Shown in pieces: positions 23,845 to 35,027 of a DNA stretch of 64,000 nucleotides (its first letter is position 1; each line of letters opens with the position of its first letter). Both the position numbers and the translations under genes were made by a program. The notes beneath the pieces are model-generated. The model saw only the letters and a list, made by a program, of their open reading frames with translations, ran no database searches and was not told the origin of the DNA. Source of the stretch: Bretschneidera sinensis (taxonomy: Eukaryota > Streptophyta > Magnoliopsida > Brassicales > Akaniaceae); contig CM043697.1 of NCBI GenBank assembly GCA_023935145.1, positions 50,218,001 through 50,282,000 on the forward strand, in the 5' to 3' direction.

Positions 23845-26800
23845 ATGTCAGCAGTCGGTAGAAAGACTCAAGAACTTAGAAAACGCTTGGCTTTACTAAA
23901 AGAAGTTGCACTTTCTACAAATCAACCCCCACCTCACCAAGTAGGGAGGCTAGAGTCGGAGGAGTCAGATAATTTTTCACATCACTTGTCAGATGAGGAA
24001 GAAGACATACCTGACTTAGAAGACGCAATTAAGGAAGACGAAGTACCAATGGCTGAAACTATTAGGCAAATGTCTTCTTCAACTGATGGGGGAGCTACAC
24101 CAACTTGTATTACTTATCCAGAACCAGCAGTTGGCAAGATAGCTGAGTTCGAACTGAAGAGTGGGTTCTTGCACCATTTGCCTAAATTCCATGGGCTCAC
24201 TAATGAAGATCCTCATAAACATCTCAAGGAGTTCCAGTTTGTGTGTTCAAGTATGTGCCCACAAAATGCGGATCTCAACGTTCTGAAGCTAAAGTCATTC
24301 CCTTTTTCACTTGAAGATAAGGCAAAGACTTGGTTGTTTGATCTACCCTCGCGTTATATCAACATAAGGGATAAGCTAATGATTGTGTTTCTGACTAAGT
24401 AGTTCCCTGCCTCAAGGATTACTATCTTGAGGAAGCAGATAACTGGAATTGAGAAAAGGAAGGATGAGGCATTCTATGCCTACTATGAGAGATTCAAGAG
24501 CTTAATTGCATCATGTCCTTCACATAGGATGAAAGAAGGGAATCTTCTCACTTACTTTTATGAGGGACATCTCCCCCTCGAACGCCAATTGTTAGATGCT
24601 GCTGCCAGAGGTTCTTTTGTCGATAAGACACCTGATGTTGCTAAGGAGTTGCTTGCCCAACATGCTCTTAATTATCAACAATACGAGGGAGTGTTAAACT
24701 CCACTCGTGGGGTGAATGAGGTATCCTCTAACTCTGCTCTTGAGGAAAAAGTTAATAAAATGTCTACTCTTCTGTCTCAGGTACTGAACATGAATGGAGT
24801 ACAAGTACAACAAGTTGCTCAAATCTGTGGTGTGTGCTATACTCAAGGGCATCCAACTGACCAATGTCCCCATTTGATTAACAATGGAGGATGGGAGTCT
24901 CTTAACACTGTTGGGTTTCAAGGTAATCAAGGTGGACAAAAGTATAACCCTTTCTCTAACATATATAACCCTGGGCTTAGAGATCACCCCAATTTTCGTT
25001 GGGCCAACAATGATAATGTTCAGAACCCTCAAGGTCAAGGGCGAGTGTTTCCACGCCCTTCAGGTTTGTTTATGAGGCCTCAGGTACCTCAAAACTTTGT
25101 CCTTAATTCTATTGTGCCTACAAATTCTGTTGCTTCTAATTATGATGAAATTTTAAAGTCCCTTGCTCAAGGGCAACATAATTTAACTACTGCTACTCAA
25201 GCTCTTGTTACAGGTCAACAGGCTCACATTAAGGATATTGCAGAGCTGAAAAAGCAATTGGGACAAGTGGTGGACTTCATGGGGAAGATAACGGAGAGTG
25301 AAAAATTGCCTAGCAGCACTGTTCCCAACCCAATTATTGAGCAAGTTAAAGCTGTTACCACAAGGAGTGGTAAAACCCTTATGGATGTTCCTAAAACTCA
25401 GAAGAAAGTCAAAGTGACCCACGATGAGGAAAACGATGTTGAGAGCACCAAGAAGGAAATACATAAAGATCCCGCCACTTCAATGGCAGAAGTTATTGGT
25501 CCTCCATCATTTGAGAATGTTTTAAAACCTCAAAGTAACAAACAAAACCCTAAACACTCTTTTGATTCTAATCCTTTTGCTCGTGTACCTTTTTCTAATA
25601 GGTTTGCCAAAACCAAGAAGGATGAATCTGATCAAGCCATCTTGGAGATTTTTAAGAAGGTAAAAGTCAACATGCCTTTGATTGAGTGCTTGAAGCAAGT
25701 GCCGAGATATGCCAAGTTTCTGAAGGAGCTTTGCACTACAAGGAGGTAGACTTGTGAGAAGGAGGTGGTGAAGTTGAATGAGACAGTCTCTGCTGTCATC
25801 CAAAGGAAATTGCCACCAAAGCTTAAGGATCCAGGGAGTTTTTCTGTTCCTTGTGTGATTGGTACCAACAAATTTGATAATATCATGCTAGACTTAGGAG
25901 CTTCAATTAATGTGATGCCTTATAGTCTTTATGCTTCTTTAGAGCTAGGTGCACTTAAAAGTGATAATGTTGTTATCCAATTAGCTTATCGATCTAATAA
26001 GTATCCTAAAGGATACATTGAAGATGTTCTTGTGCAAGTGAATCAACTCATTTTTCCTGCAGAATTCTATGTCATTGATATGGAAGATTCGCCCCTAAAT
26101 TCTACTCTGTTGCTTTTAAGGCGCCCATTCATGAGGACCGCAAGAACAAAGATCGATGTTTATAAGGGAACTCTAACCATGGAATTTGATAATGAAGTTA
26201 TACGCTTCAACATCTTTGAAGCCATGAGATATCCATTGACTGACATTAAACCCTGTTTTTCTATTGATGATATTGACTCACTTGCGCAGAGATTTTTGGA
26301 AGCAATGGAAGAGGATGAGTTAAAAGTAATGCTCTCTCAAGGAGTTGGTTATACTGAGAATGGAGAATCCATTTCTAGGGCTGAGTTGGAGAAGGCTGAA
26401 GAGCCCATTGTGATTAAAACTGTAGCCTCCCTTGAGGCCCGACCCATATTACCAAGGCCTATTCTTCCTTTGTCCTTTCCTATTTCCACTAACAAAATGT
26501 TACCTTCAGTGATACAGGCCACTACACTTGAGCTTAAGGTTTTGCCAGATCACTTGAAGTATGTATTTTTGGGGGACAAGGAGATGTTGCTTGTTATTAT
26601 ATCCTCGAAGTTGGAAGAGGACCAAGAAAAGAAACTTATGGACGTTCTAAAGAAGTACAAGACCGCCATTGGTTGGACTTTGGCAGATATCAAGGGAATT
26701 AGCCCAACCATGTGCGTCCATAGGATCTTATTGGAGGATGGTGCTAAACCCACCAGAAAGGCCTAGAGACGTCTACATCCACCTATGATGAAGGTAATGC

Positions 26801-27787
26801 AAGATGAGGTAATTAAGTTACTTGATTGTGGTGTTATTTACCCTATTTCAGATAGCAAGTGGGTGTCTCCTGTTCAAGTTGTTCCAAAGAAGTCAGGAGT
26901 TACTGTGGTAAAGAATGAGGAGAATGAGCTTGTACCTCAAAGAGTGGTGATTGGTTATCAAGTTTGCATAGACTATAGGAAGCTCAATGCTTCAACAAGG
27001 AAGGACCATTTCCCTCTGCCCTTCATCGATCAGATGCTTGAGAGGTTAGCTGGTTATCCTTTTTTATTATTTTTTGGATGGATATAGTGGGTACAACCAG
27101 ATCTGTATAGCGCAAGAGGACCAAGAGAAGACCACCTTCACTTGCCCTTTTGGCACTTATGCCTATAGACATATGCCATTCGGATTATGCAATGCACCAG
27201 GTATGTTTCAACGTTGTATGCTTTCCATTTTCTCTGAATACATCGAGAATATCATTGAGGTCTTTATGGATGATTTTAGTGTCTTTGGTAGAGATTTTGA
27301 TGCATGCTTAGGAAATTTGGAACTTATTTTGAAATGTTTTGTTGAAACTAACTTGGTTCTAAATTGGGAAAAATATCACTTCATGGTGACTCAAGGGATT
27401 GTTTTAGGACATATCATATCTGCTAGGGGGATTAAGGTTGATAAATCTAAGGTAGATCTTGTACGTTACTTACCCTCTCCTACTTGTGTGAGAGAGGTTC
27501 GTTCGTTTCTTGGTCATGCAGGATTTTACAGGAGGTTTATCAAGGATTTCTCCAATGTATCAAGGCCCTTGTGCCGTTTGCTTCAGAAGGACACTCCCTT
27601 TGAGTTTGATGAGGAGTGCAAGAAAGCTTTTGAGAAGCTGAAGGAGTTATTGACTACTGCTCTCATCATGTCTCCACCTAATTGGTCCTTACCTTTTGAA
27701 TTGATGTGTGACGCCTCAGATCCATTAACATCTCAAGCTTCCTTGAGTGTGTTCAAGAAGTGTACCCCTTACGGCTATTTTTTTTAA
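23845..27787 (+). pseudogene. Element I gag-protease-RT remnant
   Basis: One frame from MSAVGRKTQELRKRLALL (23845) to 27087, broken by TAG stops at 24400, 25747 and 26764. A one-base shift in a T-run near 27060 moves RT to the frame 27074-27787. Gag has an acidic N-terminus, the capsid motif FPFSLEDKAKTWLFDLP (about 24298-24348) and a complete zinc knuckle CGVCYTQGHPTDQC (about 24829-24870). Protease has DLGASINVMPYSLY (about 25892-25933; Leu follows the Asp). RT has WVSPVQVVPKKSG (26861), DGYSGYNQI (27077) and catalytic FMDD (27263-27274). It ends at RNase H MCDASD (27703-27720). The best-preserved coding region of the nest. Confidence 0.9.
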
Positions 27788-28652
27788 TTGTTTCAGCATT
27801 GGATTCTTATGTTAGAGATTATTATTAATTCAATGAGTTGGTTAATTTTCATATTTATTCTTTAATATTTTCGAATTGTTCATGATATGTGGACATATGA
27901 ATTCATTACATATGTTGAATTTTCAGTTCTGTTATATTGAAAAATTTGATATTGCAAATCATTGAAGTCATAATCGCACTTTCGATCACCTAATTGATCA
28001 GGAGTACAATTTAAAGTGGTAAAAGCTATGAACAATAGCCAATGCTCTGGAAATTGCATGTTCTTTATCCATGGACTTTTTCATAGGAATAAGGAACATG
28101 TTATTGAATCATAATTCCTTTAGATCTTAATGATTTTTTTAAGTAATTGTAAGGATGCGCTGAGTATAACTTGATTGCTTAAACAAAATAACTAGCTGAT
28201 GGACTTTTCTTAAGCTTGGTGATTATCTAAGAAGGAATTTATAAAGTGCATGATCTCTTTAGGCTTGCACTTTAATTCAATTCGGATATGTGATTGATGC
28301 ACGAATTCGTTGTCTATATTGAAACAATTTGATTAGTCATTTAACAAACTTGATTTTTTGAATTGTGAAAGAAAATGATCAATTGTAAATAATTGTTCTT
28401 TAATTTCCTTAGTAAAATTAGTAAAAGGAAAAATTAGATCATGAAACCCCCCCTAATATTGTGTAATGTTAATAGATGTAGATTTATATTTATTTATAAA
28501 CTGCTAATTAAACCAACCAAATCATTTTTTATTATTTTTATGACTCTTCAGTATAGAGTACCCGCAATCTCCGGCCAATAACGATACCCTACTAATCACT
28601 TTACTACAATCTTCTGTAGGGTTTGTTGATGACCGAAATAAACAGTTTATCA
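27722..28652 (+). repeat. Element I 3' LTR, second half
   Basis: Matches 22671-23603, differing by scattered substitutions and small indels (for example GGGTCTGTTG versus GGGTTTGTTG). The first half and TATA box are missing. Confidence 0.9.
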
Positions 28653-29530
28653 AAAGGTAAGGATAAAATATTTTTAAGCTCATAAAGATAAGTATATGGG
28701 TTATCGAAAGAAACAAGGCTCAATTTTTTTCAAGAAAAATGCTCAAATAGGTAATTGGTGATAAATATAACAAGGGTAAGGTTGAAGGGCTCAAACGGTC
28801 CAAAGATGACCTACATCATATCCTAAGTAGTGTGCATTCTAGGATTTCACCTCAAGTGATTATCAAATAAGTTCTAGAGCTTGTTGAAACCGCAAAAATA
28901 TTCACAAAACAATCGCACATAAAACTTCTCTAGATGCTTTAGACTAATCGTGCAATCTTACCGTAAACCAGAGTCTCAAATCAACTGAATTCGACACTTA
29001 AATTATTCTCAAACCGAAGCAAGATTTAACTACTTCTAAACACTATATGCTATCTCAATTAAACTCATATCATTGACATGTGAATTAACTCCAAGGCTAA
29101 CACAAAGCATACTAAGAACAAACAATACATGTATATATATATATATTTAAAAAAAAACAGATTATCCTAACAAACAAATGTATTAAAACAATTAAAAAAC
29201 AGATTAAAACAAAAAAGGGAAGGTGACACCAAACAATTCAATGGTATGGAATAAGAACGTGTTTCCTCCACCCCTAACTTAAGATATGCATTGTCCTTAA
29301 TGTGAAAACAAAAGTAAAGGAAACTCCCTTATTAACCAAAAGTGCGAGGAAGCCAAAAATTGTGCACGACCATCTGAACTGATGCGCATATTTGTCTATG
29401 AAAAAGACATACAAAGGTAATACTAGAAAATGAAAAAAATACTAATAATAAACAAGAAAAAGAAATATGAAAAACAATAAAAATAAAAGGATATGCTGTG
29501 GGGTGCCTCCCATGAGCGCTAAGTTTTACA
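28653..29530 (-). other. Element D 3' noncoding region, right part
   Basis: No gene. Starts with the AAAGG duplication copy. 28910-29060 matches 10690-10870 of element B in reverse. The GAGGACA-type motif (minus strand AAGGACAATGCATATCTTAAGTTAGGGGTGG) is at 29262-29304. A (TA)n tract is at 29131-29145. Confidence 0.65.
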
Positions 29531-29539
29531 TCTTCAGCC

Positions 29540-30848
29540 AGACTCGACACTTCTTCCAATTAAGCACAAGCCCTTTTCCTTCACACCTGGGCTTAAAAAA
29601 ATGTTTGAGTGCTTTGGCCAGCATAGCTAAATTAAGCGTTGGTGTCTCCTCAGAAGAGGGTTTGAGCGCCTCCCTTTCTTTAGGCAACTCCTCAAAGCAT
29701 GGTTGCTATGATTTCTTGATAAATCCCTGCGACTTATCAAAAACATCAACAACATTAACGGCATGGGGATAAATGGAAGAATCATCAAACTCAAAATTAT
29801 TACGAAGGAATTCCAAAGAGTTAGAATTATCCTTGATGTACTCATATTCCAAAATAAGCTCATTGATCATGTAAATGTCGAAACACTCATCATTTTCATG
29901 TGGCTACCTTGAGATTCGAAAAACATTTACCTCTAGAGTCTATTTCCAAATGATAATGTCATTAGGCCATTCTTACAATTAATGAGGGCATTAGCGGTGG
30001 TAAGGAATGGTCTTCTAAGTATCAAAGGAATTTTTGACTTTGTATTCACAATATAAATGGTATCTAAAACCAAAAAGTCAACGGGATAATAGAATTTGTC
30101 AATTTGCAATAAAACATCTTCCACAATAGCTCTTGGTTTTCTTACCGATCGATCCGCTAGTTAAAGTACCACGGAAGTGGGTTTAATCTCACCTATACCG
30201 AGTTGCAAGTAAATGGAGTATGGTGTGAGGTTCACACTAGCCCCCAAATCTAGCAATGCTTGGCCACAATCTTTGTTTCCAATTTGGCAAGCCACCGTTG
30301 GACAGCCCAGATCTTTATACTTGGGTGGTGTCTTGCTATCAATTACCACACTTGCTTGCTCCGTTAAGAACGTTATTTTCTTCATATTGTGCCTCCTCTT
30401 GAGTGTGCATAGATCCTTAATGACTTTAGCATAGTTGGGAACCTGTTTTATAACATGAAGAAGAGGGAGATTAATTTTAACATGATAAAGTTGTTCAAGA
30501 ATCTCACCTTTTAATGCTGAATTTCTCTCCTTAGGTTTAAGGAGTGCTTGAGGGAAAGGCACCAGTAAAGAATCACTATAGGCATCTTGTTCCTTGGGGG
30601 CTTCATCCTTGTTGTTCACGGTGTTAGGAATCAAGTTTGATGGTAGAGTGGGTCCATCAATTTTCTTGCTGCTGCGAGTAATCATGGCATTAACCTCTTC
30701 AACATTTTGATTGTCAGGATTGGAGGTTTGTGCCATATGTTGTCCCCTTAGATTAGGTTGTGGCTGTGAAGGAAAACGACATTGCTCTTGAATCGTCAAA
30801 AAACTAGTCAACTTGGTGAGTTGGCTCTTTATCACCTTTTGTTCATCT
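29540..30848 (-). pseudogene. Element D gag C-terminus, protease and RT scrap
   Basis: Minus strand. The gag tail (30835 down) carries NVEEVNAMITRSSKK and ends in VPNYAKVIKDLCTLKRRH. Protease follows with DLGASVNLTPYSIY (about 30218-30259), then beyond a TAA stop near 30168 come EDVLLQIDKFYYPVDFLVLD and LILRRPFLTTANALI (29933-30124). An acidic linker then jumps to an RT scrap (LVLNWKKC, about 29550-29575). RT motifs before that scrap are deleted. The frame changes near 29900. Confidence 0.75.
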
Positions 30849-32314
30849 TAAATATGATTTTTCTATGGAAACTAGTCAACCAGGAGATGAGCAATATATA
30901 CTTGGAAAGATCCGGATGTCTGTTTTCTGGGAAATTTTACGGCTCGTAAATATGATTTTTCTAGACAAAGTTATGCCAGTTTTAGTAGAAAAAGATCAGG
31001 CTGTGCGTGATTTCAACATGGCAGAAGTGATTTTTGTGGATTAAACTGTAATGATTCAGGAAGAACCAGAAGATTAGCCATATATGCTTGGAAAGATCCA
31101 GATGTCTATTTTTTGGAAAATTTTATGGCTCATAAATATTATTTTTCTAGAGAAAGTTATGGCAGTTTTAGTAGACAAAGGTTAGGCTGTGCTTGATTTT
31201 AGCGTGGCAGAAGTGATTTTTGTGGATTAAACTGTAATGATTCAAGAAGAACCATGAGATGAGCCATATACTTGGAAAGATCCGGATGTCTATTTTCTAG
31301 GGAATTTATGGCTCATAAATATGATTTTTCTAGAGAAAGTTATGGCAGTTTTAGTAAACAAAGGTCAGGTAGTGCGGGATTTCAGCGTGGGTAGAAGTTT
31401 TGAAGGTCATATGAAGGCTTAAATCCCACATCCCACATCGGTTGGAAACACATTCTATATCCCACATCAGATTGGAAACACATTGCACTCATGGAGTTTC
31501 CCTATAAAAGCCTCACCTCACTGAAGCAATCAGTGCGCAATCTGGGGACTTTTGCTAGCATTCTGGTGGATCTCGAAGGCTTTGCTACCAATAGGGGAAG
31601 CGCCCCACGACAGCTACGAGTGGAATCTCTCTATCCATGTATTGTTAGTTTTAATTTATTTTAAGTTTTAAAGTTTAAACGTTTAGCAATGTAATTGTGA
31701 AAATTATGTTCATAATTATACGAGGCTAAAATCTTCATCAAAGGTTGAAGATGAAGCCTCACCATTGTTTAGTATTATACTTTCAGATATGTTCATAAAA
31801 TTCTGATATTTTTAGTATAAATGTCTATTTCAATTGTTTGAGTAAACTCTTATGATTGATTGTTTTTAAATTGTTAAATTGGATATTCCTTGTGTTTCAT
31901 TTGTCGGATACGGCGGATCATTCAAATTAGATTGGATATCCATTGTGATTTGTGAATTAAACCGATACATTGGATGGTTTTGGTTTAGTTTGGGTATTCG
32001 CCGTGATTTGTAAAATGGTGGATTCATGGATTGATTTGATAGATTATTTTTATATAGAACATGAAGATATATGCTTTATTTTGGTGGTGTGGATTCAGAA
32101 AACCTTAGTGTTTTTATCAGCTGTTTTTAAATCAATTTAGTTTAGTTTATATTTCTTTGCAAAATACAATCCAAAATTCAGAACTAGGTTAAAATAAGGT
32201 TAGTTTAGATAAAAATATATTTTCACAACGTAATTCCCTGTGGATTCGACCTCGCACTTGCACAACACTATATTGCAAATGACTTATGCACTTGCAAGTA
32301 ATTTAAAACTCACA
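30849..32314 (+). repeat. Element C 3' LTR, 5'-truncated, with three 186-bp repeats
   Basis: Matches 17.0-18.25 kb. Repeat starts at 30867, 31053 and 31239 (186-bp spacing), TATAAAAG near 31503-31510, end CTCACA at 32314. An extra block near 31900-31960 is absent from the 5' LTR. The left boundary adjoins element D's gag. Confidence 0.8.
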
Positions 32315-34980
32315 AAAATAACTATCATGAAAGATAGATGGCCAAAAGAAACCTCTTTGAAATACCTTAGCTGCTATTCGTGTTGCTCCAAAATGTCCTC
32401 CATATGATAATGAATGGCAATGATGGAGAATGACTTGCATCTCTTCTTCTTGTACATATCTTCGGATGATTTGATCAGGGCATCTTTTGAATAGTAAATA
32501 CTTATCCCAAAAATAGTATTTCACATAATATAGAAATTTCTTGCATTGGTGGTAAGTGAGACTTGGTGGCAGTACTTTACAGGCTAGGTAGTTTACAATA
32601 TCAGCATACCAAGGAAGCTTGATCTCATATGCAAACAACTGCTTATTAGGGAATGCTTCTTGGATCTCTGAATTTCAGCTCACTTCCTCTTGTTCCACAT
32701 GAGAGAGATGATCAACAACTGAATTTTCACTTCTCTCCTTATCTCGAACCTCCAAATCGAATTCTGGAAGAAGCAGGAACCAACGAATCAGCCTAGGCTT
32801 AGCATCCTTCTTGCCAAAAAAATAATGAATTGCTGCATGATCAGTGAACACTATCACTTTTGTACCATTGAGGTAAGACAAAATTTGTCACAAGCAAACA
32901 TAACAGCAAGCATCTCCTTCTCAGTTGCTGTATAATTGAGTTGAGCATCATTCAAGGTCCGGCTTGCGCAATAGATGGCCTTGAACAGTTTGTCTCGCTT
33001 TTGTCCGAATACTGCTCTAACTATAAAGTCACTTGCATCACACATGACTTCAAAAGGGTGACTCCAATCAGGTATAGTCATAACTGGTGCTGAAACTAGT
33101 TTATCCTTGATTGCATCAAAGGCCTATAAACAAGCATTATCAAAGTCAAATGCAGATTTTTTTTTAAGAAGATTACATAACGGTTTAGAGAGTTTAAAAA
33201 ATCCTTGATAAATCATCTATAAAATCCTGCATGTCCCAGAAAGCTTCTAATTCCCTTCACATTCTTTGAAGGTGGTAGTTTTTCTATGGTTGCAATTTTA
33301 GTTCGATCAACCTCAATTCCTTTAGATGACACTCGATAGCTAAGCACGATCTCTTCTTGAAACATGAAATGGCACTTCTCCCGATATAGGACTAGATTTT
33401 TGTCTTCACATCTCTACAAAACAAGAGCTAAATTATGCAAACAATGATCAAAAGATATACCAAAAACTAAAAAATCATCCATAAAAATTTCCATTATCTC
33501 TTCTGCCATGTCAGAAAAAATAGCCATCATGCAACGTTGAAATGTTGCTGGGGCATTGTACAATCCGAATGGCATCCTCCTAAAAGTAAATGTGTCATAG
33601 GGGCATGTGAATGTAGTTTTCTCTTGATCTTCGGGGGCTATGGCAATCTGGTTATATCCCGAATAACCATCTAAGAAGCAATAGTAGGAATACCTAGCCA
33701 ATTGATCCAGTGTTTGATCAATAAAGGGTAGTGGAAAATGATCGTTCCTTGTTTCTTTGTTCAACTTGCGGTAATCCATACATACACGCTAACTCGTGAC
33801 TGTTCTTGTAAGAATAAACTCATTCTTGTCGTTTCTCACCAATCTTATTCCACCCTTTTTTGGTACAACCTGCACTGGACTTACCCATGAGCTGTCTAAA
33901 ATAGCATAGATAATTCCAGCATTAAGGAGCTTCAAAATTTCATCTCTAACATCCTCCTTCATTGCTAGATTTAATCTTCTTTGGTGCTTAATCGATGGTT
34001 TGTAAAGTTCCCTCATTAAAATCTTGTGCATACAAATGGAGGGGCTTATACCTTTTATGTCAGAAATAGTCCATCCTGAAGCTGTTCTATGCTCCCTTAA
34101 CACACACAACAAATTTTCGTCTTCTTTGGGTGTGAGTGATGCAGCAACAATCACTAGAAATGTGTAACTATCACCCAAGAATGCATAATGAAGATGCTCA
34201 TGTAATTTCTTCAACTCTGGAGTTGTAGTTTGCTGCATCTTTTCTCTAAAAATTTCAGAATCAGGCCTTGCTACAATCGGATCTAGCCTTCCCACTTCAT
34301 TTTAAAGTGATGCATCCTGCTGCAACGCTCCCAAGGTAAATATATAGTGGAGAAATTCTTCGCTAACAAGAGATAAATCAAATTCACAAGCAGTAGAATT
34401 GGTAAAATTATAAGTTTGAGATGAAGCGGTGATACAGCGTTCTAGGTGATCAGCTGGTACATCTTCTTGAAAGGTTTCTTCTACACATTGCTTTATGGTA
34501 TCTACTTAAAAGCAAGTGCTTGGATCTTTTGGAAATCTCATGGCTTGGTAGATGTTGAACATAACCTCTTTGTTGTTTACTCTCAATGTTAATTCACTCT
34601 TTTGAACATCAATTAAAGCCCTTCCCGTAGCCAAAAATGGTCGGCCAAGAATTAGTGGCACTTCTTGGTCTTCCTCCATATCTAACACTACAAAATCAGC
34701 AGGAAAAATAAATTTATCCACTTTTACCAATACATCTTCTATGATTCCATGTGGGTACTTGATGGATCGGTCTGCTAGTTGCAAAGAAATGGTTGTTTGT
34801 TTCATCTCTCCAAGTCCTAATTTCTTACAAATAGAGAGTGGCATAAGATTAATGCTAGCACCAAGATGACATAAAACTTTATCAAAAAATGAATTTCCAA
34901 TAGTGCAAGGCAAAGTGAAACTCCCCGAATCTTTTAATTTTTGAGGCAATTTCTTTTGAAGAATGGCATGTATTCTTCAT
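32315..34980 (-). pseudogene. Element J protease-RT-RNase H-integrase N-terminal half
   Basis: Minus strand, high to low. Protease 34506-34949 has HLGASINLMPLSIC, where the catalytic Asp position is His, and LILGRPFLATGRALI. The RT approach 33789-34295 has SPSICMHKILM and WVSPVQVVPKKGG. RT 33414-33779 has MDYRKLNKETRNDHFPLPF and catalytic FMDD. RNase H 32675-33081 has FEVMCDASDF and [15 protein letters not shown]. The integrase finger region 32315-32638 has HHCHSLSYGGHFGATRIAAK and FFWPSIFHDSY. Stops separate the pieces (about 33780, 33410, 34504). Integrase continues across element C at 16853. Confidence 0.85.
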
Positions 34981-35027
34981 AAAGCTTTACTGTTTTGAAC
35001 TCCTCCAACCTTCTTTTCTTGGAAATG

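Larger units (their letters stand above)
21722..28652 (+). mobile_element. Element I: Athila/Tat-type element with internal deletion
   Basis: Bounded by TGATAG (21722) and TTTATCA (28652), with perfect 5-bp duplications AAAGG at 21717-21721 and 28653-28657. It holds a full 5' LTR, primer site, gag, protease and RT. The sequence then jumps from the RNase H start (MCDASD) straight into the middle of the 3' LTR at 27722, so RNase H, integrase and the first half of the 3' LTR are deleted. It is the youngest layer of the nest. Confidence 0.9.
19553..30848 (-). mobile_element. Element D: B-family-like element inserted in C gag
   Basis: Minus strand. The 3' LTR (19553-20885) and 3' noncoding region (20886-21721) are followed by element I, then more noncoding (28653-29530), a scrap of RT, protease and gag (29540-30835). 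The 5' LTR and gag N-terminus are missing at the junction with C's 3' LTR. The LTR shares its TGATGAGAGTCATAAAATGCA start with B and F. Most of RT and all of integrase are absent. Confidence 0.7.
16854..32314 (+). mobile_element. Element C: Athila/Tat-type LTR element inserted in J integrase
   Basis: Plus strand. The 5' LTR (16854-18250), primer site and gag remnant (to 19552) come first, then element D (19553-30848), then the right part of the 3' LTR (30849-32314). LTR fragments share a 186-bp repeat, TATAAAAG and the CTCACA end. Everything between gag and the middle of the 3' LTR is gone, together with D's 5' end, so one deletion probably removed both. Target duplication is not clean (flanks AGTATATT and AAAATAAC), so the exact ends carry a few bases of uncertainty. 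Confidence 0.7.

Noticed and set aside
24694..25886. Minus-strand ORFs opposite element I gag-pol
   Set aside because: Shadows of the coding strand, no domain.
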